Position numbers and translations under genes: made by a program. Positions 18,495 through 28,545 of a stretch of 64,000 nucleotides of DNA are shown piece after piece. The stretch's first letter is position 1. The number at the start of each line of letters is the position of its first letter. This DNA comes from Oleomonas cavernae (GTDB lineage Bacteria; Pseudomonadota; Alphaproteobacteria; Zavarziniales; Zavarziniaceae), in contig NZ_QYUK01000011.1 of the NCBI RefSeq assembly GCF_003590945.1, positions 648,001 to 712,000 of the forward strand. Reading direction: 5' to 3'. The notes under the pieces were generated by a model. It was not told where the DNA came from. It saw only the letters and a list, made by a program, of their open reading frames with translations, and ran no database searches.

Positions 18495-19358
18495 ATGCTT
18501 GCAGCGATCGGGGTTCAGGCGCCTTTCACCATGATCGACAGTGCCGGCACGGCGCTGGCGGTGTCCCGGCGGGGCCGGGGCCAGCCGGTCCTGTGCGTGC
18601 ATGCGACGGGCCACGGTGGGCGCGATTTTGAGGGCTTTGCCGAGCGCGTGGTGCCCCAGGGTTTTGAGGTGATCGCGGTCGATTGGCCGGGGCAGGGCAG
18701 CAGCCCGGCCGATGCCCGGGCGGCCAGCGCCGACCGCTATGCCGATCTGCTGGAAGCGCTGGTGCCGCAACTGTTCCCCGATGGCCGGCGGCCGATCCTG
18801 CTGGGCTGTTCGATCGGCGGCGCGGCGGCGATCGTCTTCGCGGCGCGCCGGCCCGATCTGGTCCAGGCCCTGGTCCTGGCCGATCCCGGCGGCCTTGCCC
18901 CGCTCGACCGGGTGGCCAGGCTGTTCGTCGGCGCGATGGTTCGCTTCTTCAAGGCCGGGACAAGGGGACGCTGGTGGTTCCCCAGGGCCTTCGCCGCCTA
19001 TTACCGCACGGTCCTGCCGGCACCGGCAGCGGCCGGGCAGCGCGCCCGTATCGTCGCGGCAGGCCCGCAGACGGCACCCGTGCTGGCCCAGGCCTGGCAG
19101 AGTTTCGGCGAGGCCGGGGCCGATATCCGCGGCCTGCTGCCCCGCCTGCCGATGCCGGTGTTCTTCGCCTGGGCCAGGCAGGACCGCATCGTCGCCTGGG
19201 GCCGCAGCCGCGCCGCCGTGGAAAGCGTGAAACACGCCCAGGTCCAGCACTTCACCGGCGGTCACGCTGCCTTCCTGGAAGACCCCGACGCCTTCGCCGG
19301 GGCCTTCGTGGCCTTCGCCAGGGGGACCGAGGCGGCGGCGGTCCAGCCCGCCGCCTGA
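18495..19358 (+). CDS. Alpha/beta hydrolase
   Basis: 287 residues with the alpha/beta-hydrolase fold. The oxyanion region is VLCVHATGHGGRDFEGF, the nucleophile elbow is GCSIGG (Ser at about residue 107), the acid is likely in WARQDRIVAWG, and the catalytic His is in FTGGHAAFLEDP near residue 260. The substrate is unknown; esters or C-C bonds are common in the family. Expression is probably controlled by the divergent TetR protein. Confidence 0.85.
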   Translation: MLAAIGVQAPFTMIDSAGTALAVSRRGRGQPVLCVHATGHGGRDFEGFAERVVPQGFEVIAVDWPGQGSSPADARAASADRYADLLEALVPQLFPDGRRPILLGCSIGGAAAIVFAARRPDLVQALVLADPGGLAPLDRVARLFVGAMVRFFKAGTRGRWWFPRAFAAYYRTVLPAPAAAGQRARIVAAGPQTAPVLAQAWQSFGEAGADIRGLLPRLPMPVFFAWARQDRIVAWGRSRAAVESVKHAQVQHFTGGHAAFLEDPDAFAGAFVAFARGTEAAAVQPAA

Positions 19359-20153
19359 TCAGGCGCGGTAGACGACGGGGAAATCCGGCCCGTCCAGCGG
19401 TTCGCCGGTCTTCAAGGTGAGATGGCGGAACGGGGGCGAACCCTTGCCGCCGCGATCGACGAAGACGGCGTCGTCGCCCACCCAGCGAGCGGAAAACACG
19501 CGCCGCCGCGTGCCCGCGGCGTTGCCGGCCGCGCCGTGAGCGGTGCCAAAATTGAAGGCGACAGCGTCGCCCGGTGCCACGTCCCAGGCCAGGATGTCGA
19601 AGGCGCTGCGGTCGGCGTCGATGTCGGGCATGGGGGTGGACGGATCGCCCTGGTAGAGCTCGGTCCCGTCAAAGCGCATCGGCTTGTAGTTGCGGCCCCA
19701 CAGGTGCGAACCGCCGACGCATTGCAGGCTGTTTGCCTGCGCCACCGGGTCCAGCGGAATCCACAGGCTGACCGTCTGGGTCCCGCCGACGCAGTAATAG
19801 GGCAGGTCCTGGTGCCAGGGGGTGACGATGGAGGTGCCCGGTTCCTTGACCAGGACATGGTCGTGGAAGAAGCGCGCCGCGCGCGACTTCATCAATTGCG
19901 CCGCGATCGCCGCTGCCGGCGACTGTTCGACGAAGGCGCGGAATTCATCGATGCGCTGCCAGTTGCACAGGTCCTGGAAGAAGGGGGCGGTGCCGTCCTT
20001 CGGCGTATAGGAGCGCTCCAGCGGGCTGGGATCGGCCATCAGCCGGGCGGTGCCGCCGCGCAGGGGCTCGACCCAATCCTTGAAGGCGCCGCGCAGCACG
20101 GTGGCGCCCTGGGTCGCGAACTGTTCAACTTCAGCGGTTCCGACGAGCGTCAT
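19359..20153 (-). CDS. Phytanoyl-CoA dioxygenase family (PhyH) 2-oxoglutarate/Fe(II) oxygenase
   Basis: 264 residues with the metal-binding His-Asp pair in TPWHQDLPYY, the second His in FNFGTAHGAAGN, and the 2-oxoglutarate-binding Arg in TRRRVFSARW. PhyH enzymes hydroxylate small molecules next to a carbonyl or amine. The gene is divergent from hutC, with a HutC-like palindrome between them. A role on a histidine-derived compound is therefore plausible, but inferred only from context. Confidence 0.85.
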   Translation of the reverse strand: MTLVGTAEVEQFATQGATVLRGAFKDWVEPLRGGTARLMADPSPLERSYTPKDGTAPFFQDLCNWQRIDEFRAFVEQSPAAAIAAQLMKSRAARFFHDHVLVKEPGTSIVTPWHQDLPYYCVGGTQTVSLWIPLDPVAQANSLQCVGGSHLWGRNYKPMRFDGTELYQGDPSTPMPDIDADRSAFDILAWDVAPGDAVAFNFGTAHGAAGNAAGTRRRVFSARWVGDDAVFVDRGGKGSPPFRHLTLKTGEPLDGPDFPVVYRA

Positions 20154-20188
20154 GGCGATCTCCTTGGCTCTTGCGCTGACGGGTTAAA

Positions 20189-20204
20189 ACATGTCTATAC
20201 ATGT
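20189..20204. promoter_or_regulatory. HutC-like operator between phyH and hutC
   Basis: ACATGTCTATACATGT is a near-perfect palindrome of the form ATGTNNNNACAT, matching the TTGTNNNNACAA sites at other promoters of the region. It would allow HutC to control itself and the divergent dioxygenase. Confidence 0.65.
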
Positions 20205-20230
20205 CATGTCAACTCACGGTGAGCGGCGCG

Positions 20231-20968
20231 ATGCCTGAACCCCTACCGCAGTACCAGCGCCTCAAGGCCTATATCACCGAGGCGATCTTGGCGGGTGAAC
20301 TCAAGCCCGGCCAGCGCATCCCCTCGGAACTCGACCTGGTGAAGCGCTTCGAGGTTTCGCGCATGACCGCGACCCGGGCGCTGAAGGAGTTGGAGCAGGA
20401 CGGCGTGATCAGCCGGATGCAGGGCGTGGGGTCCTTCGTCTCGGTCAAGAAGACGGAATCGGCCCTGTTCGAGATCAACAATATTTCCGACTCCGTGCGC
20501 CGGGGCGGCCAGGCCTATTTCTGCCAGGTGATCTCGCTGGGGCTGGGCAGCGATCCGGCAATCCAGGACATGATGGGCCTGCCCCGCCACCAGCCCTATG
20601 CCCGCTCGGGCCTGCTGCACCATGCCGACGGCGTGCCGGTGCAGTTCGAGGATCGCTATGCCAATCTGGCCTTCGCGCCCGACTACCTGGCCCAGGATTT
20701 CACCAAGGTGACACCCTACGACCACTTGATGTCGCTGGGTCCGCTGCAGGCGGCCGAACAGGTGTTCGAGGCCGCGCGCCCCGATGCCGAGATGGCCCGC
20801 CTCTTGCGCGTGAAAGTATCGGAACCCTGCATCCTGCTGCGCCGGCGCACCTGGTCCTTGAACCTGGTCGCCTCGGTCGCTCTGATCACCGCACCCAGCA
20901 GCCGCTACCGCTTCGGCGGCACCTCCGGCACCCCGCCCGATTGGGCGGCAGTATTGCCGCGGTTGTAA
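20231..20968 (+). CDS. hutC: Histidine utilization repressor HutC (GntR/UTRA)
   Basis: 245 residues. The N-terminal winged helix (PQYQRLKAYITEAILAGELK, then SRMTATRALKELEQDGVISR) is followed by a UTRA ligand domain. That domain carries family landmarks of HutC: ALFEINNISD, VPVQFEDRYANLAFAPDYL and SEPCILLRRRTWS. HutC represses hut genes and is relieved by urocanate. The start at 20231 leaves the operator outside the gene. A second GntR/UTRA regulator lies at 36758-37504. Confidence 0.88.
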   Translation: MPEPLPQYQRLKAYITEAILAGELKPGQRIPSELDLVKRFEVSRMTATRALKELEQDGVISRMQGVGSFVSVKKTESALFEINNISDSVRRGGQAYFCQVISLGLGSDPAIQDMMGLPRHQPYARSGLLHHADGVPVQFEDRYANLAFAPDYLAQDFTKVTPYDHLMSLGPLQAAEQVFEAARPDAEMARLLRVKVSEPCILLRRRTWSLNLVASVALITAPSSRYRFGGTSGTPPDWAAVLPRL

Positions 20969-21039
20969 TCGGGTAAGCCCCTGGCGAGAAAATACCGGAG
21001 CGCCCTGGGACGCTCCGGTAGCGGGCTGGAACCTGATGG

Positions 21040-21758
21040 TTACTTCGCGGTCGCGGCCTGCTCGATGAGGGCGGCGACGGCTTCCGGCCTGGAGACGTAG
21101 ACGGCGTGGCTGCCGGCCGTTTCCACCGTGGTCGCGCCGGCGCGCGCAGCCATCATCCGCTGGGCAGGCGGCGGGATCATGTGGTCGTCCGCCGCGACCA
21201 GATAGTAGCTCGGCTTGCTCTTCCAGGCCGGGGCGGTCACGGCGCCGGTCAGCGCCGCGACACCCCACGGCACCTGCGAGTCGGCCATGAATGACGCGGT
21301 GTCGGCATCGACATCCGCCGCGAAGGCCTCCGCGAATTTGGCCTTGTCCAGGAACAGGAAGCCATCCACGGGCGGCAGGATCGGGGGCACAGGGGCGCCG
21401 GCAGGCGGATTGGCGATCAGCGAGGAAACGGATTCGCCCTTGTCGGGTGCGAAGGCCGCGATGTAGACGACCGCCTTCACCTTCTCATCCGTGCCGGCCT
21501 CGCTGACGACGACGCCGCCATAGGAATGGCCGACAAGAACGACGGGGCCATCCTGCTGGGCGATCGCCCGCCTGGTGACGGCGACATCGTCGGCCAGCGA
21601 GGTGGTCGGGTTCTGCACGATGCTGACGTTGTAGCCGTCCTTCTTCAGGATCTCGTAGACGCCCTGCCAGCCGGAGCCATCGACGAAGCCGCCGTGGACC
21701 AGGACGATGTTCTTGGCACCGGCCGGCGCCGCGTGAGCGGGGGTGAGGGGGTAGCCAT
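21040..21758 (-). CDS. Alpha/beta hydrolase (salicylate-esterase-like), frameshifted near its N-terminus
   Basis: About 239 residues after repair. From the upstream frame: KNIVLVHGGFVDGSGWQGVY. From the open frame: VVLVGHSYGGVVVSEAG (nucleophile Ser), AAFAPDKGES, and the late His in ETAGSHAVYVSRPEAVAALI. The family includes plant methyl-salicylate esterases and many bacterial hydrolases. The ATG at 21758 has GGAGAAA upstream but is one base out of frame; adding one base in the G runs at 21739-21751 fixes it. It is divergent from the OhrR-type regulator and shares its operators. Confidence 0.8.
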
Positions 21759-21776
21759 TTGCGTTTCTCCAGTTTA

Positions 21777-21858
21777 TTAATCGCGACGATAATTATCGCG
21801 ATAAACAAACTGGTACAGCGAGGCGGCGGCCTTGTAAAGCGGTTTATTTATCGCGATA
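21777..21858. promoter_or_regulatory. Repeated TATCGCGATA palindromes between the hydrolase and the OhrR-type gene
   Basis: TTATCGCGATAA at 21793-21804 and TATCGCGATA at 21849-21858 are perfect palindromes. An incomplete copy (AATCGCGA) is at about 21779-21786. They lie in the 150-bp AT-rich gap between divergent genes, where a MarR/OhrR dimer would be expected to bind. Confidence 0.75.
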
Positions 21859-21895
21859 TTATTTTTTGTGGTAATTGATGTGGCATGCTTGAACG

Positions 21896-22348
21896 ATGGA
21901 GACGACGATGGTCGACGCCCCCCCGCTTCCCCTCGACAGCCAACTCTGCTTTTCGATCTACTCGGCGTCGATCGCCATTCACCGCGTCTACAAGCCGATG
22001 CTGGATGAGCTGGGCGTTACCTACACGCAGTACCTTGTCTTGAGTACCCTGTGGGAAAAGGACGGCCTGACGATCACGGCGATCGCCGACAGGCTGGCGC
22101 TCGAGCCCAGCACGATAACGCCGGCCGTGAAGCGGCTGGAAAGTGCCGGATTCCTAACCCGCCAACGTAGCGCCGCTGATGAACGTCAGGTCCAGGTCTA
22201 CCTGAGCCCGAAGGGAGCCGACCTTCATGCCAAGACGGGTTGCCTGACGGCTACGCTCCTGCGTCGTTCCGGTTTCACGGTGCCTGAGATGATCGATCTC
22301 AATCGCAAGGTGCAGGCGCTACGCGACGGTATGATCGGGCCCGGGTAG
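21896..22348 (+). CDS. MarR-family regulator of the OhrR type
   Basis: 150 residues (146 from the ATG at 21908). The OhrR signature with the peroxide-sensing Cys is present: LDSQLCFSIYSASIAIHRVY, followed by LGVTYTQYLVLSTLWEKDGL and the winged helix LALEPSTITPAVKRLESAGF. OhrR proteins release DNA when this Cys is oxidised by organic hydroperoxides. Here the divergent gene is a hydrolase rather than ohr, so the inducer is open. Confidence 0.88.
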   Translation: METTMVDAPPLPLDSQLCFSIYSASIAIHRVYKPMLDELGVTYTQYLVLSTLWEKDGLTITAIADRLALEPSTITPAVKRLESAGFLTRQRSAADERQVQVYLSPKGADLHAKTGCLTATLLRRSGFTVPEMIDLNRKVQALRDGMIGPG

Positions 22349-22358
22349 CGATGCGTGG

Positions 22359-23735
22359 TTACGCAGCGAGCAGGCTTTTCAGCACCCCGCGATAGCGTTT
22401 CTCCACCGCCTCGCGGGCGACATGGCGGCCGTCCTTCACTTTGTGACGCCCGGCAGCCCAGACGTCGCTGACCAGGCGGTCGTCGCCGGCGAAGATCCAG
22501 CCGTCCAGGATCCGGTCGCCCTGGCGGCCATCGAGGGCGAGTGCCGTCATATCCAGCGTGACCATGTCGGCATAGGCGCCGACCTTGAGCGCGCCGCTGT
22601 CGCGGCCGAGCGCCCGGGCGCCGCCTTTCAGGGATGCCTCGTACAAGGCGCGGCCGGTCGACTGGCCCTCGGTGAAGACGACATTGCGAGCCTGGTGGCC
22701 CAGGCGCTGGCCGTATTCGAGCAGGCGCAATTCCTCGGCCAGGGCGATGCGGACATTGGAATCGGATCCCACGCCGATATGGCCGCCGTCGCCCAGAAAC
22801 GCCTCGACCGGGAACAGGCCGTCGCCCAGGTTCGCCTCGGTGATCAGGCACAGGCCGGCGACGCCGCCCGAGCGGGCGAGGCGCGTGGTCTCGTCTGCCG
22901 TCATATGGGTGGCATGGACCAGGCACCAGCGCTCGTCCACGGGCAGGTTGTCGAGGGCCCAGGCCACTGGCCGGGCACCCAGCCAAGCCTCGATGTCGCG
23001 CACTTCCTGCTGCTGCTCGGCGATATGGATGTGGATCGGCCGGCCGGGGAAGTGGGCGACCGTCGCCTTCAGCAGGCCGGGCGAGGTGGCGCGCAGGGAA
23101 TGGGGTGCGATCCCCAGGCGGCAATCGGCAGGCAGGGCGGCGATGACCCGGTCGGCCGCGGCCATCAGCGCCTGGTAGCGTTCGCCATCACAGCCAAACC
23201 GCGCCTGGGCACCGCTCAGGGGCTTTTCTCCCGCGCCGCCGAAGGCGTAGAGCACGGGCAGGTGGGTGAGGCCGATGCCGGTCTCGCTGGCGGCGGCGGC
23301 AACCCGGGCCGACATTTCGGCGATATCGTCATAGGCGCCGCCACCCGGCCGGTGGTGCAGGTAATGGAATTCGGCGACGGCGGCATAGCCCGCCTCCATC
23401 ATCTCGACCTGGACCAGGGCGGCGATCGCCTCGACCTGGTCGGGGGTGAGGGCACCGACGAAGCGATACATCAGTTCGCGCCAGGTCCAGAAGCTGTCAC
23501 GCTGCTGGCCGCGATATTCGGTGAGGCCGGCCATGGCGCGCTGGAAGGCATGACTATGCAAATTGGCGAGCGCGGGGAGGAGGGTTTTCCCGGTCAGCAC
23601 CTGGTCGCCGGCCCGGGGTGTCGCATCGGTCTCGATCGAGGCAATCCGCCCGTCTGCGGCCACGGTGAGGCGCACCCGGTCGGCCCAGCCGTGGGCCAGC
23701 AGGGCCTGCTCGACAAAAACCGATTCCATCATCAC
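22359..23735 (-). CDS. hutF: Formimidoylglutamate deiminase
   Basis: Converts N-formimino-glutamate to N-formylglutamate and ammonia, step four of the five-step histidine pathway. The 458-residue amidohydrolase has the metal motif NLHSHAFQRAMAGL, then REFHYLHH-type residues in AVAEFHYLHHRPGG, IGIAPHSLRATSP, HIHIAEQQQEVRD, and the Asp in GVGSDSNVRIALAEELR. AAGGAGCG precedes the ATG pair at 23732/23735. It is divergent from hutI with a palindrome between them. Confidence 0.93.
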   Translation of the reverse strand: MMMESVFVEQALLAHGWADRVRLTVAADGRIASIETDATPRAGDQVLTGKTLLPALANLHSHAFQRAMAGLTEYRGQQRDSFWTWRELMYRFVGALTPDQVEAIAALVQVEMMEAGYAAVAEFHYLHHRPGGGAYDDIAEMSARVAAAASETGIGLTHLPVLYAFGGAGEKPLSGAQARFGCDGERYQALMAAADRVIAALPADCRLGIAPHSLRATSPGLLKATVAHFPGRPIHIHIAEQQQEVRDIEAWLGARPVAWALDNLPVDERWCLVHATHMTADETTRLARSGGVAGLCLITEANLGDGLFPVEAFLGDGGHIGVGSDSNVRIALAEELRLLEYGQRLGHQARNVVFTEGQSTGRALYEASLKGGARALGRDSGALKVGAYADMVTLDMTALALDGRQGDRILDGWIFAGDDRLVSDVWAAGRHKVKDGRHVAREAVEKRYRGVLKSLLAA

Positions 23736-23740
23736 GCTCC

Positions 23741-23758
23741 TTATTGACTAGACAATAA
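23741..23758. promoter_or_regulatory. HutC-like operator between hutF and hutI
   Basis: TTATTGACTAGACAATAA: arms TTATTG and CAATAA are perfect, and the core TTGACTAGACAA differs at one position from TTGTNNNNACAA. It lies 6 bp before the hutF start and 46 bp before hutI, a position for joint repression. Confidence 0.7.
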
Positions 23759-23803
23759 TGTTCCAGTTAAAGTCCAAATCAAGCGATTTCTAGAGGGTTC
23801 GCC

Positions 23804-25018
23804 GTGACGCAAGCCTCTTTTGTATTCATGAAAGCGAAACTCGCGACCATGGCCGCGGGCAGCGGCTATGGCCTGGTCGCCGACGGCGCCCTGGCGGTGG
23901 CCGACGGCCGCATCCGCTGGGTCGGCGCCGCTGCCGACCTGCCGGCGCAGTATGCCTCATGGCCGCGCGTCGATCTCGGGGGCCGTCTGGTCACCCCGGC
24001 ACTTGTCGATTGTCACACCCATCTGGTTCACGGCGGCAGCCGGGCGCGCGAATTCGAACTGCGCCTGGAAGGCGCCACTTACCAGGAAATCGCCGCTGCC
24101 GGCGGCGGCATCGTCTCCACCGTCAAGGCGACGCGCCTGGCCAGCGAGGACGAGTTGGTGGCGAGTGCGCTGCTGCGCCTCGACGCCCTGCTGGCCGAAG
24201 GCGCCGGCACGGTCGAGGTGAAGTCGGGCTATGGCCTCGACACCCAGAACGAGGCCAAGATGCTGCGCGCCGCCCGCCGCCTGGCCCAGGCCCGCAAAGT
24301 CCGCATCCGCACCACGTTCCTGGGCGCCCATGCCCTGCCGCCCGAATTCGCCGGGCGCCCCGATGATTACATCGATTACCTGTGTACCGACGCGCTGCCC
24401 GCCGCCCAGCGCGCCGGCCTGGTCGACGCGGTGGACGCCTTCTGCGAGGGCATCGCCTTCTCGACCGCGCAGGTCGCCAAGGTCTTCACCGCCGCCCGGG
24501 AACTGGGCCTGCCGGTGAAGCTGCATGCCGAGCAATTGTCGAACCTGGGCGGTTCCGCCCTGGCCGCCTCGTTCGGCGCCCTGTCGACCGATCACCTGGA
24601 ATATCTCGACGAGGCCGGCATTGCCGCCATGGCCAAGGCCGGCACGGTGGCCGTGCTGCTGCCCGGCGCCTTCTATTTCCTGCGCGAGACTAAGTATCCG
24701 CCCCTGGAGGGCTTGCGGGCGGCCGGCGTGGCCATCGCGCTGGCGACCGACTGCAACCCCGGCACCTCGCCGCTGACCTCGCTGCTGCTGACCCTGAACA
24801 TGGCCTGCACCCTCTTCCGCATGACGCCGGTCGAGGCGCTGGCCGGTGTGACCCTGAACGGCGCCAAGGCGCTGGGCCTGGGCCACGACCTGGGCAGCCT
24901 GGAAGCCGGCAAGCTGGCCGACCTCGCGGTCTGGGATGTCCAGGACCCGGCCGAGCTTTGCTACCGTATGGGGCTGAACCCGCTCCACGCCCGCTATTTC
25001 GAGGGGGAGGTGGTATGA
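23804..25018 (+). CDS. hutI: Imidazolonepropionase
   Basis: Hydrolyses 4-imidazolone-5-propionate to formimino-glutamate. The 404 residues carry the amidohydrolase motif [67 protein letters not shown] and [16 protein letters not shown]. The start is a GTG at 23804 preceded by AGAGGG; an ATG at 23828 is the alternative. It leads the hutI-hutG-hutU series. Confidence 0.95.
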   Translation: MTQASFVFMKAKLATMAAGSGYGLVADGALAVADGRIRWVGAAADLPAQYASWPRVDLGGRLVTPALVDCHTHLVHGGSRAREFELRLEGATYQEIAAAGGGIVSTVKATRLASEDELVASALLRLDALLAEGAGTVEVKSGYGLDTQNEAKMLRAARRLAQARKVRIRTTFLGAHALPPEFAGRPDDYIDYLCTDALPAAQRAGLVDAVDAFCEGIAFSTAQVAKVFTAARELGLPVKLHAEQLSNLGGSALAASFGALSTDHLEYLDEAGIAAMAKAGTVAVLLPGAFYFLRETKYPPLEGLRAAGVAIALATDCNPGTSPLTSLLLTLNMACTLFRMTPVEALAGVTLNGAKALGLGHDLGSLEAGKLADLAVWDVQDPAELCYRMGLNPLHARYFEGEVV

Positions 25019-25037
25019 GGCTGACCTTCCCTACCGC

Positions 25038-25132
25038 CGTCATCCCGGCGAAGGCCGGGATCCACTGTTGTGGAAGTACGGGTCGGGCCGGGCTTGCCCC
25101 CACCGTGGATCCCCGCCTTCGCGGGGATGACG
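25038..25132. repeat. Intergenic palindromic repeat, family A
   Basis: Arms CGTCATCCCGGCGAAGGCCG at the left and CCGCCTTCGCGGGGATGACG at the right, with inner GGATCCACTG / CACCGTGGATCC pairing. It separates hutI from hutG in an otherwise compact series. Confidence 0.85.
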
Positions 25133-25148
25133 AAAAGGCCAACGTGCC

Positions 25149-25940
25149 ATGACCCCCTTCGCGCTGATCGAGGGCGACAGCCCGGTCATCCTCGGCATGC
25201 CCCACGGCGGCAGCTTCGTGCCCGACGATGTGCGGGGGCAGCTCAACGATGTGGGCCGCGGCCTGACCGATACCGACTGGCACATCGATCGTCTCTATGA
25301 CGGCCTGCTGCCCGGCGCCACCGTGGTGCGGGCGACGTTTCATCGCTACGTGATCGACGCCAACCGCGATCCCAGCGGCGCCTCGCTCTATCCCGGCCAG
25401 AATACCACCGGCCTGGTGCCCGAAACCGATTTCGACGGCCGGCCGCTGTGGACCGTGGCACCCGACGCAGCCGAGATCGAACGCCGGCGCCTGGCCTTCC
25501 ACGCGCCCTATCATGCCGCGGTGGAAACGCAGATCGCCCGCCTGCGCGCCAGGCACAAGTCGGTGATCTTCTTCGATTGCCACTCGATCCGCTCGCACAT
25601 CCCCTTCCTGTTCGAGGGGGCGCTGCCGGTGTTCAACATCGGCACCAACAACGGTGCCACCTGTGCCCCGGCGGTACAGGACGCGGTGTGTGAGGTGGTG
25701 GCGGCGGCGGACGGTTATAGCCACGTGGTCAACGGCCGCTTCCGCGGCGGCTGGAGCACGCGGCACTACGGCCGGCCGGAACAGGGCGTCCATGCCATCC
25801 AGCTCGAGCTGGCCCAGCGTGCCTACATGGCGGAGAGCCCGCCCTGGACCTATGACGAGACCAAGGCGCAACAGCTTCGCCAAACCCTTCGCCGCATTCT
25901 GGGCCGCCTCGTCGAGGTCGCCCCGACCCTCAATCCCTAA
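25149..25940 (+). CDS. hutG: N-formylglutamate deformylase
   Basis: Final step: N-formylglutamate to glutamate and formate. The 263 residues follow the N-formylglutamate amidohydrolase (FGase) family: [69 protein letters not shown] and [20 protein letters not shown]. It lies 10 bases before hutU. Confidence 0.95.
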   Translation: MTPFALIEGDSPVILGMPHGGSFVPDDVRGQLNDVGRGLTDTDWHIDRLYDGLLPGATVVRATFHRYVIDANRDPSGASLYPGQNTTGLVPETDFDGRPLWTVAPDAAEIERRRLAFHAPYHAAVETQIARLRARHKSVIFFDCHSIRSHIPFLFEGALPVFNIGTNNGATCAPAVQDAVCEVVAAADGYSHVVNGRFRGGWSTRHYGRPEQGVHAIQLELAQRAYMAESPPWTYDETKAQQLRQTLRRILGRLVEVAPTLNP

Positions 25941-25950
25941 GGAGCCGCCC

Positions 25951-27624
25951 ATGAGCAATCCCCGCCTGAACCAGCGCGTCATCCAATCGCCGCGCGGTAC
26001 GGAACTGAACGCCAAGTCGTGGCTGACCGAGGCCCCCTTGCGCATGCTGATGAACAACCTGGACCCGGAAGTGGCCGAGAACCCCAACGAGCTGGTGGTC
26101 TATGGCGGCATCGGCCGGGCGGCGCGCACCTGGGGCGATTTCGACCGTATCGTCGCCACGCTGAAAGACCTCGAGGCCAATGAGACCTTGCTGGTCCAGT
26201 CGGGCAAGCCGGTGGCGGTGTTCCGCACCCATGCCGATGCGCCGCGCGTGCTGATCGCCAATTCCAACCTGGTGCCGCACTGGGCCAATTGGGATCACTT
26301 CAACGAACTCGATCGCAAGGGCCTGATGATGTACGGCCAGATGACGGCCGGCTCGTGGATCTATATCGGGACCCAGGGCATCGTCCAGGGCACCTACGAG
26401 ACCTTCGTCGAGGCCGGCCGCCAGCATTACGACGGCAAGCTGGCGGGCAAGTGGATCCTGACCGGCGGCCTGGGCGGCATGGGCGGCGCCCAGCCGCTGG
26501 CCGCGACCATGGCCGGTGCCTCGTGCATCGCCGTCGAATGCAACCCGGACTCGATCGATTTCCGCCTGCGCACCCGCTACCTCGACGCCAAGGCCAGTTC
26601 GATCGACGAGGCGCTGGCCATCGTCAACAAGGCCCACGCCGAGGGCAAGGCGATCTCGGTCGGCCTGCTGGGCAATGCGGCCGACGTGTTCCCCGAAATG
26701 GTCAAGCGCGGCATCCGCCCCGACATGGTGACCGATCAGACCTCGGCCCACGACCCGGTGAACGGCTACCTGCCCCTGGGCTGGACCATGGCGCAGTGGC
26801 GCGAGAAGCGCGAGAGCGATCCCAAGGCAGTGGAAGTCGCGGCGCGCGCCTCGATGAAGGTCCACGTCCAGGCCATGCTGGACTTCTGGAACATGGGCAT
26901 TCCCACGCTGGACTACGGCAACAACATCCGCCAGGTCGCCTTCGACCAGGGCCTGGAGAACGCCTTCGATTTCCCCGGCTTCGTGCCGGCCTATATCCGT
27001 CCGCTGTTCTGCCGCGGCATCGGCCCGTTCCGCTGGGCAGCGCTCAGCGGCGACCCGGAAGACATCTACAAGACCGACCAGAAGGTGAAGGAGCTGATCC
27101 CCGACGATGCCCACCTGCACAACTGGCTGGACATGGCGCGCGAGCGCATCGCCTTCCAGGGCCTGCCGGCGCGCATCTGCTGGGTGGGCCTGGGCCTGCG
27201 CGACAAGCTGGGCCTGGCCTTCAACGAGATGGTGCGCAATGGCGAGCTGAAGGCGCCGATCGTGATCGGCCGCGACCACCTGGATTCAGGCTCGGTCGCC
27301 AGCCCCAACCGCGAGACCGAGTCCATGAAGGACGGCTCCGATGCCGTTTCCGACTGGCCGCTGTTGAACGCGCTGCTCAACTGTGCCTCGGGCGCCACCT
27401 GGGTCTCGCTGCATCACGGCGGCGGCGTCGGCATGGGCTTCAGCCAGCATTCGGGCATGGTCATCTGCTGCGACGGCACCAAGGAGGCCGACGAGCGCAT
27501 CGCCCGCGTGCTGTGGAACGACCCGGCGACGGGCGTGATGCGTCACGCCGATGCGGGCTATGATATCGCCCTCGATTGTGCGAAGGAGAACGGTCTGCGG
27601 CTGCCCGGCATCCTGGGCAACTGA
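25951..27624 (+). CDS. hutU: Urocanate hydratase
   Basis: NAD+-dependent hydration of urocanate to imidazolonepropionate. 557 residues, the usual length. Landmarks: [20 protein letters not shown], the NAD-binding [48 protein letters not shown] and [20 protein letters not shown] with the active-site Cys region. AAGGAGCC lies just before the ATG. Confidence 0.97.
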   Translation: MSNPRLNQRVIQSPRGTELNAKSWLTEAPLRMLMNNLDPEVAENPNELVVYGGIGRAARTWGDFDRIVATLKDLEANETLLVQSGKPVAVFRTHADAPRVLIANSNLVPHWANWDHFNELDRKGLMMYGQMTAGSWIYIGTQGIVQGTYETFVEAGRQHYDGKLAGKWILTGGLGGMGGAQPLAATMAGASCIAVECNPDSIDFRLRTRYLDAKASSIDEALAIVNKAHAEGKAISVGLLGNAADVFPEMVKRGIRPDMVTDQTSAHDPVNGYLPLGWTMAQWREKRESDPKAVEVAARASMKVHVQAMLDFWNMGIPTLDYGNNIRQVAFDQGLENAFDFPGFVPAYIRPLFCRGIGPFRWAALSGDPEDIYKTDQKVKELIPDDAHLHNWLDMARERIAFQGLPARICWVGLGLRDKLGLAFNEMVRNGELKAPIVIGRDHLDSGSVASPNRETESMKDGSDAVSDWPLLNALLNCASGATWVSLHHGGGVGMGFSQHSGMVICCDGTKEADERIARVLWNDPATGVMRHADAGYDIALDCAKENGLRLPGILGN

Positions 27625-27636
27625 CAGAGCACAATT

Positions 27637-27665
27637 CGTCATCCCGGACATGATCCGGGATGACG
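27637..27665 (+). terminator. Hairpin after hutU (family A short repeat acting as terminator)
   Basis: A 12-bp perfect stem CGTCATCCCGGA (27637-27648) and TCCGGGATGACG (27654-27665) with a 5-base loop, followed by GTTTTT. It is a short member of repeat family A placed where an intrinsic terminator or attenuator before hutD would sit. Confidence 0.7.
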
Positions 27666-27676
27666 GTTTTTGGGCG

Positions 27677-28315
27677 ATGGAGGTGAAGGCGGTGATCATC
27701 CTGCGGCGCGCCGAAAGCCACACCGTGATGTCCTGGGCCAATGGCGGGGGCAGGACGGCGGAAATCGTCGTCTACCCGCCGCAGGCCAGCGTCGCCGCGC
27801 GCGACTTCCTGTGGCGCATCAGCATGGCCGATGTCGCCACCGATGGCCCGTTCTCGGCCCTGCCCGGGTTCGACCGTAACCTCACCCTGATCGCCGGCAA
27901 GGGCATGACGCTCGACGCCGGCGAACACGGCACCATGACGGTCGCACAACCCTTCGAGCAGGCGGTCTTTCCCGGTGACTGGAAGATCGACGCCCGCCTG
28001 CACGACGGCCCGATCGAAGACCTCAACGTCATGACCAGGCGCGGTGCCGCGAGCGCCAGCGTCGACATCATCCTGGTTACCGGCCGGCACTACCTGCGCC
28101 AGCGCGATGCCGCCATGGTGGTGGTCGTGCTGGACGGCCGCGTCTCCGCCGATGCCCGCCACGAGGGCGGCGAGAACTTCGACCTGATCCGCCGCGATGC
28201 CCTGTTGATCGCGCCCGGCGTGTGTGGCGACCTGACCCTCGAGGGCGCCCCACAAGGCACCGTCGCGATCATTACCTTGCGGGACTTGGGCGCCGAAAAG
28301 CCGGCTATGTCTTAA
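27677..28315 (+). CDS. hutD: HutD family protein
   Basis: 212 residues of the HutD/Ves cupin-like family, commonly placed in hut operons and thought to modulate hut expression or metabolite level. Recognisable: SWANGGGRTAEIVVYPP, then FLWRISMADVATDGPFSALPG (residue block about 50-70), LTLIAGKGMTLDAGEHG and DGPIEDLNVMTRRG. The start at 27677 lies right after the hutU hairpin, with a weak ribosome binding site; a nearby GTG is possible. Confidence 0.85.
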   Translation: MEVKAVIILRRAESHTVMSWANGGGRTAEIVVYPPQASVAARDFLWRISMADVATDGPFSALPGFDRNLTLIAGKGMTLDAGEHGTMTVAQPFEQAVFPGDWKIDARLHDGPIEDLNVMTRRGAASASVDIILVTGRHYLRQRDAAMVVVVLDGRVSADARHEGGENFDLIRRDALLIAPGVCGDLTLEGAPQGTVAIITLRDLGAEKPAMS

Positions 28316-28545
28316 CAATAACCGCTGCTGGGCAAGCCTCGCAAAGGTCGCGGATTCTGACGTATATCGGCCGCAATGGCTGCCGATTGGGCAAGTAGTG
28401 GCCAAAAAAACGGCAAAGCCGCCGAGCCGTCGAATGCCTTGCCGATGATTTGTTCAAAGCCATCTCTTTTTGTATTTACAAATCGTCGAAATCTGTGACG
28501 ATTTCGCCATGGTCGAAGACCGGGGCGATCGACAAGGAGGCTGAC
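28316..28545. other. Intergenic leader of the substrate-binding protein gene
   Basis: No gene. It contains the HutC-like site TTTGTATTTACAAA at 28469-28482. The flanking sequence CAAAGCCATCTCTTTTTGTA (from 28456) is nearly identical to that before hutH at about 35104, so the two promoters are related. GACAAGGAGG at 28532-28541 is the ribosome binding site. Confidence 0.7.
28469..28482. promoter_or_regulatory. HutC-like operator before the ABC substrate-binding gene
   Basis: TTTGTATTTACAAA, an almost perfect palindrome of the TTGTNNNNACAA type, 63 bp before the ATG. Confidence 0.7.
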
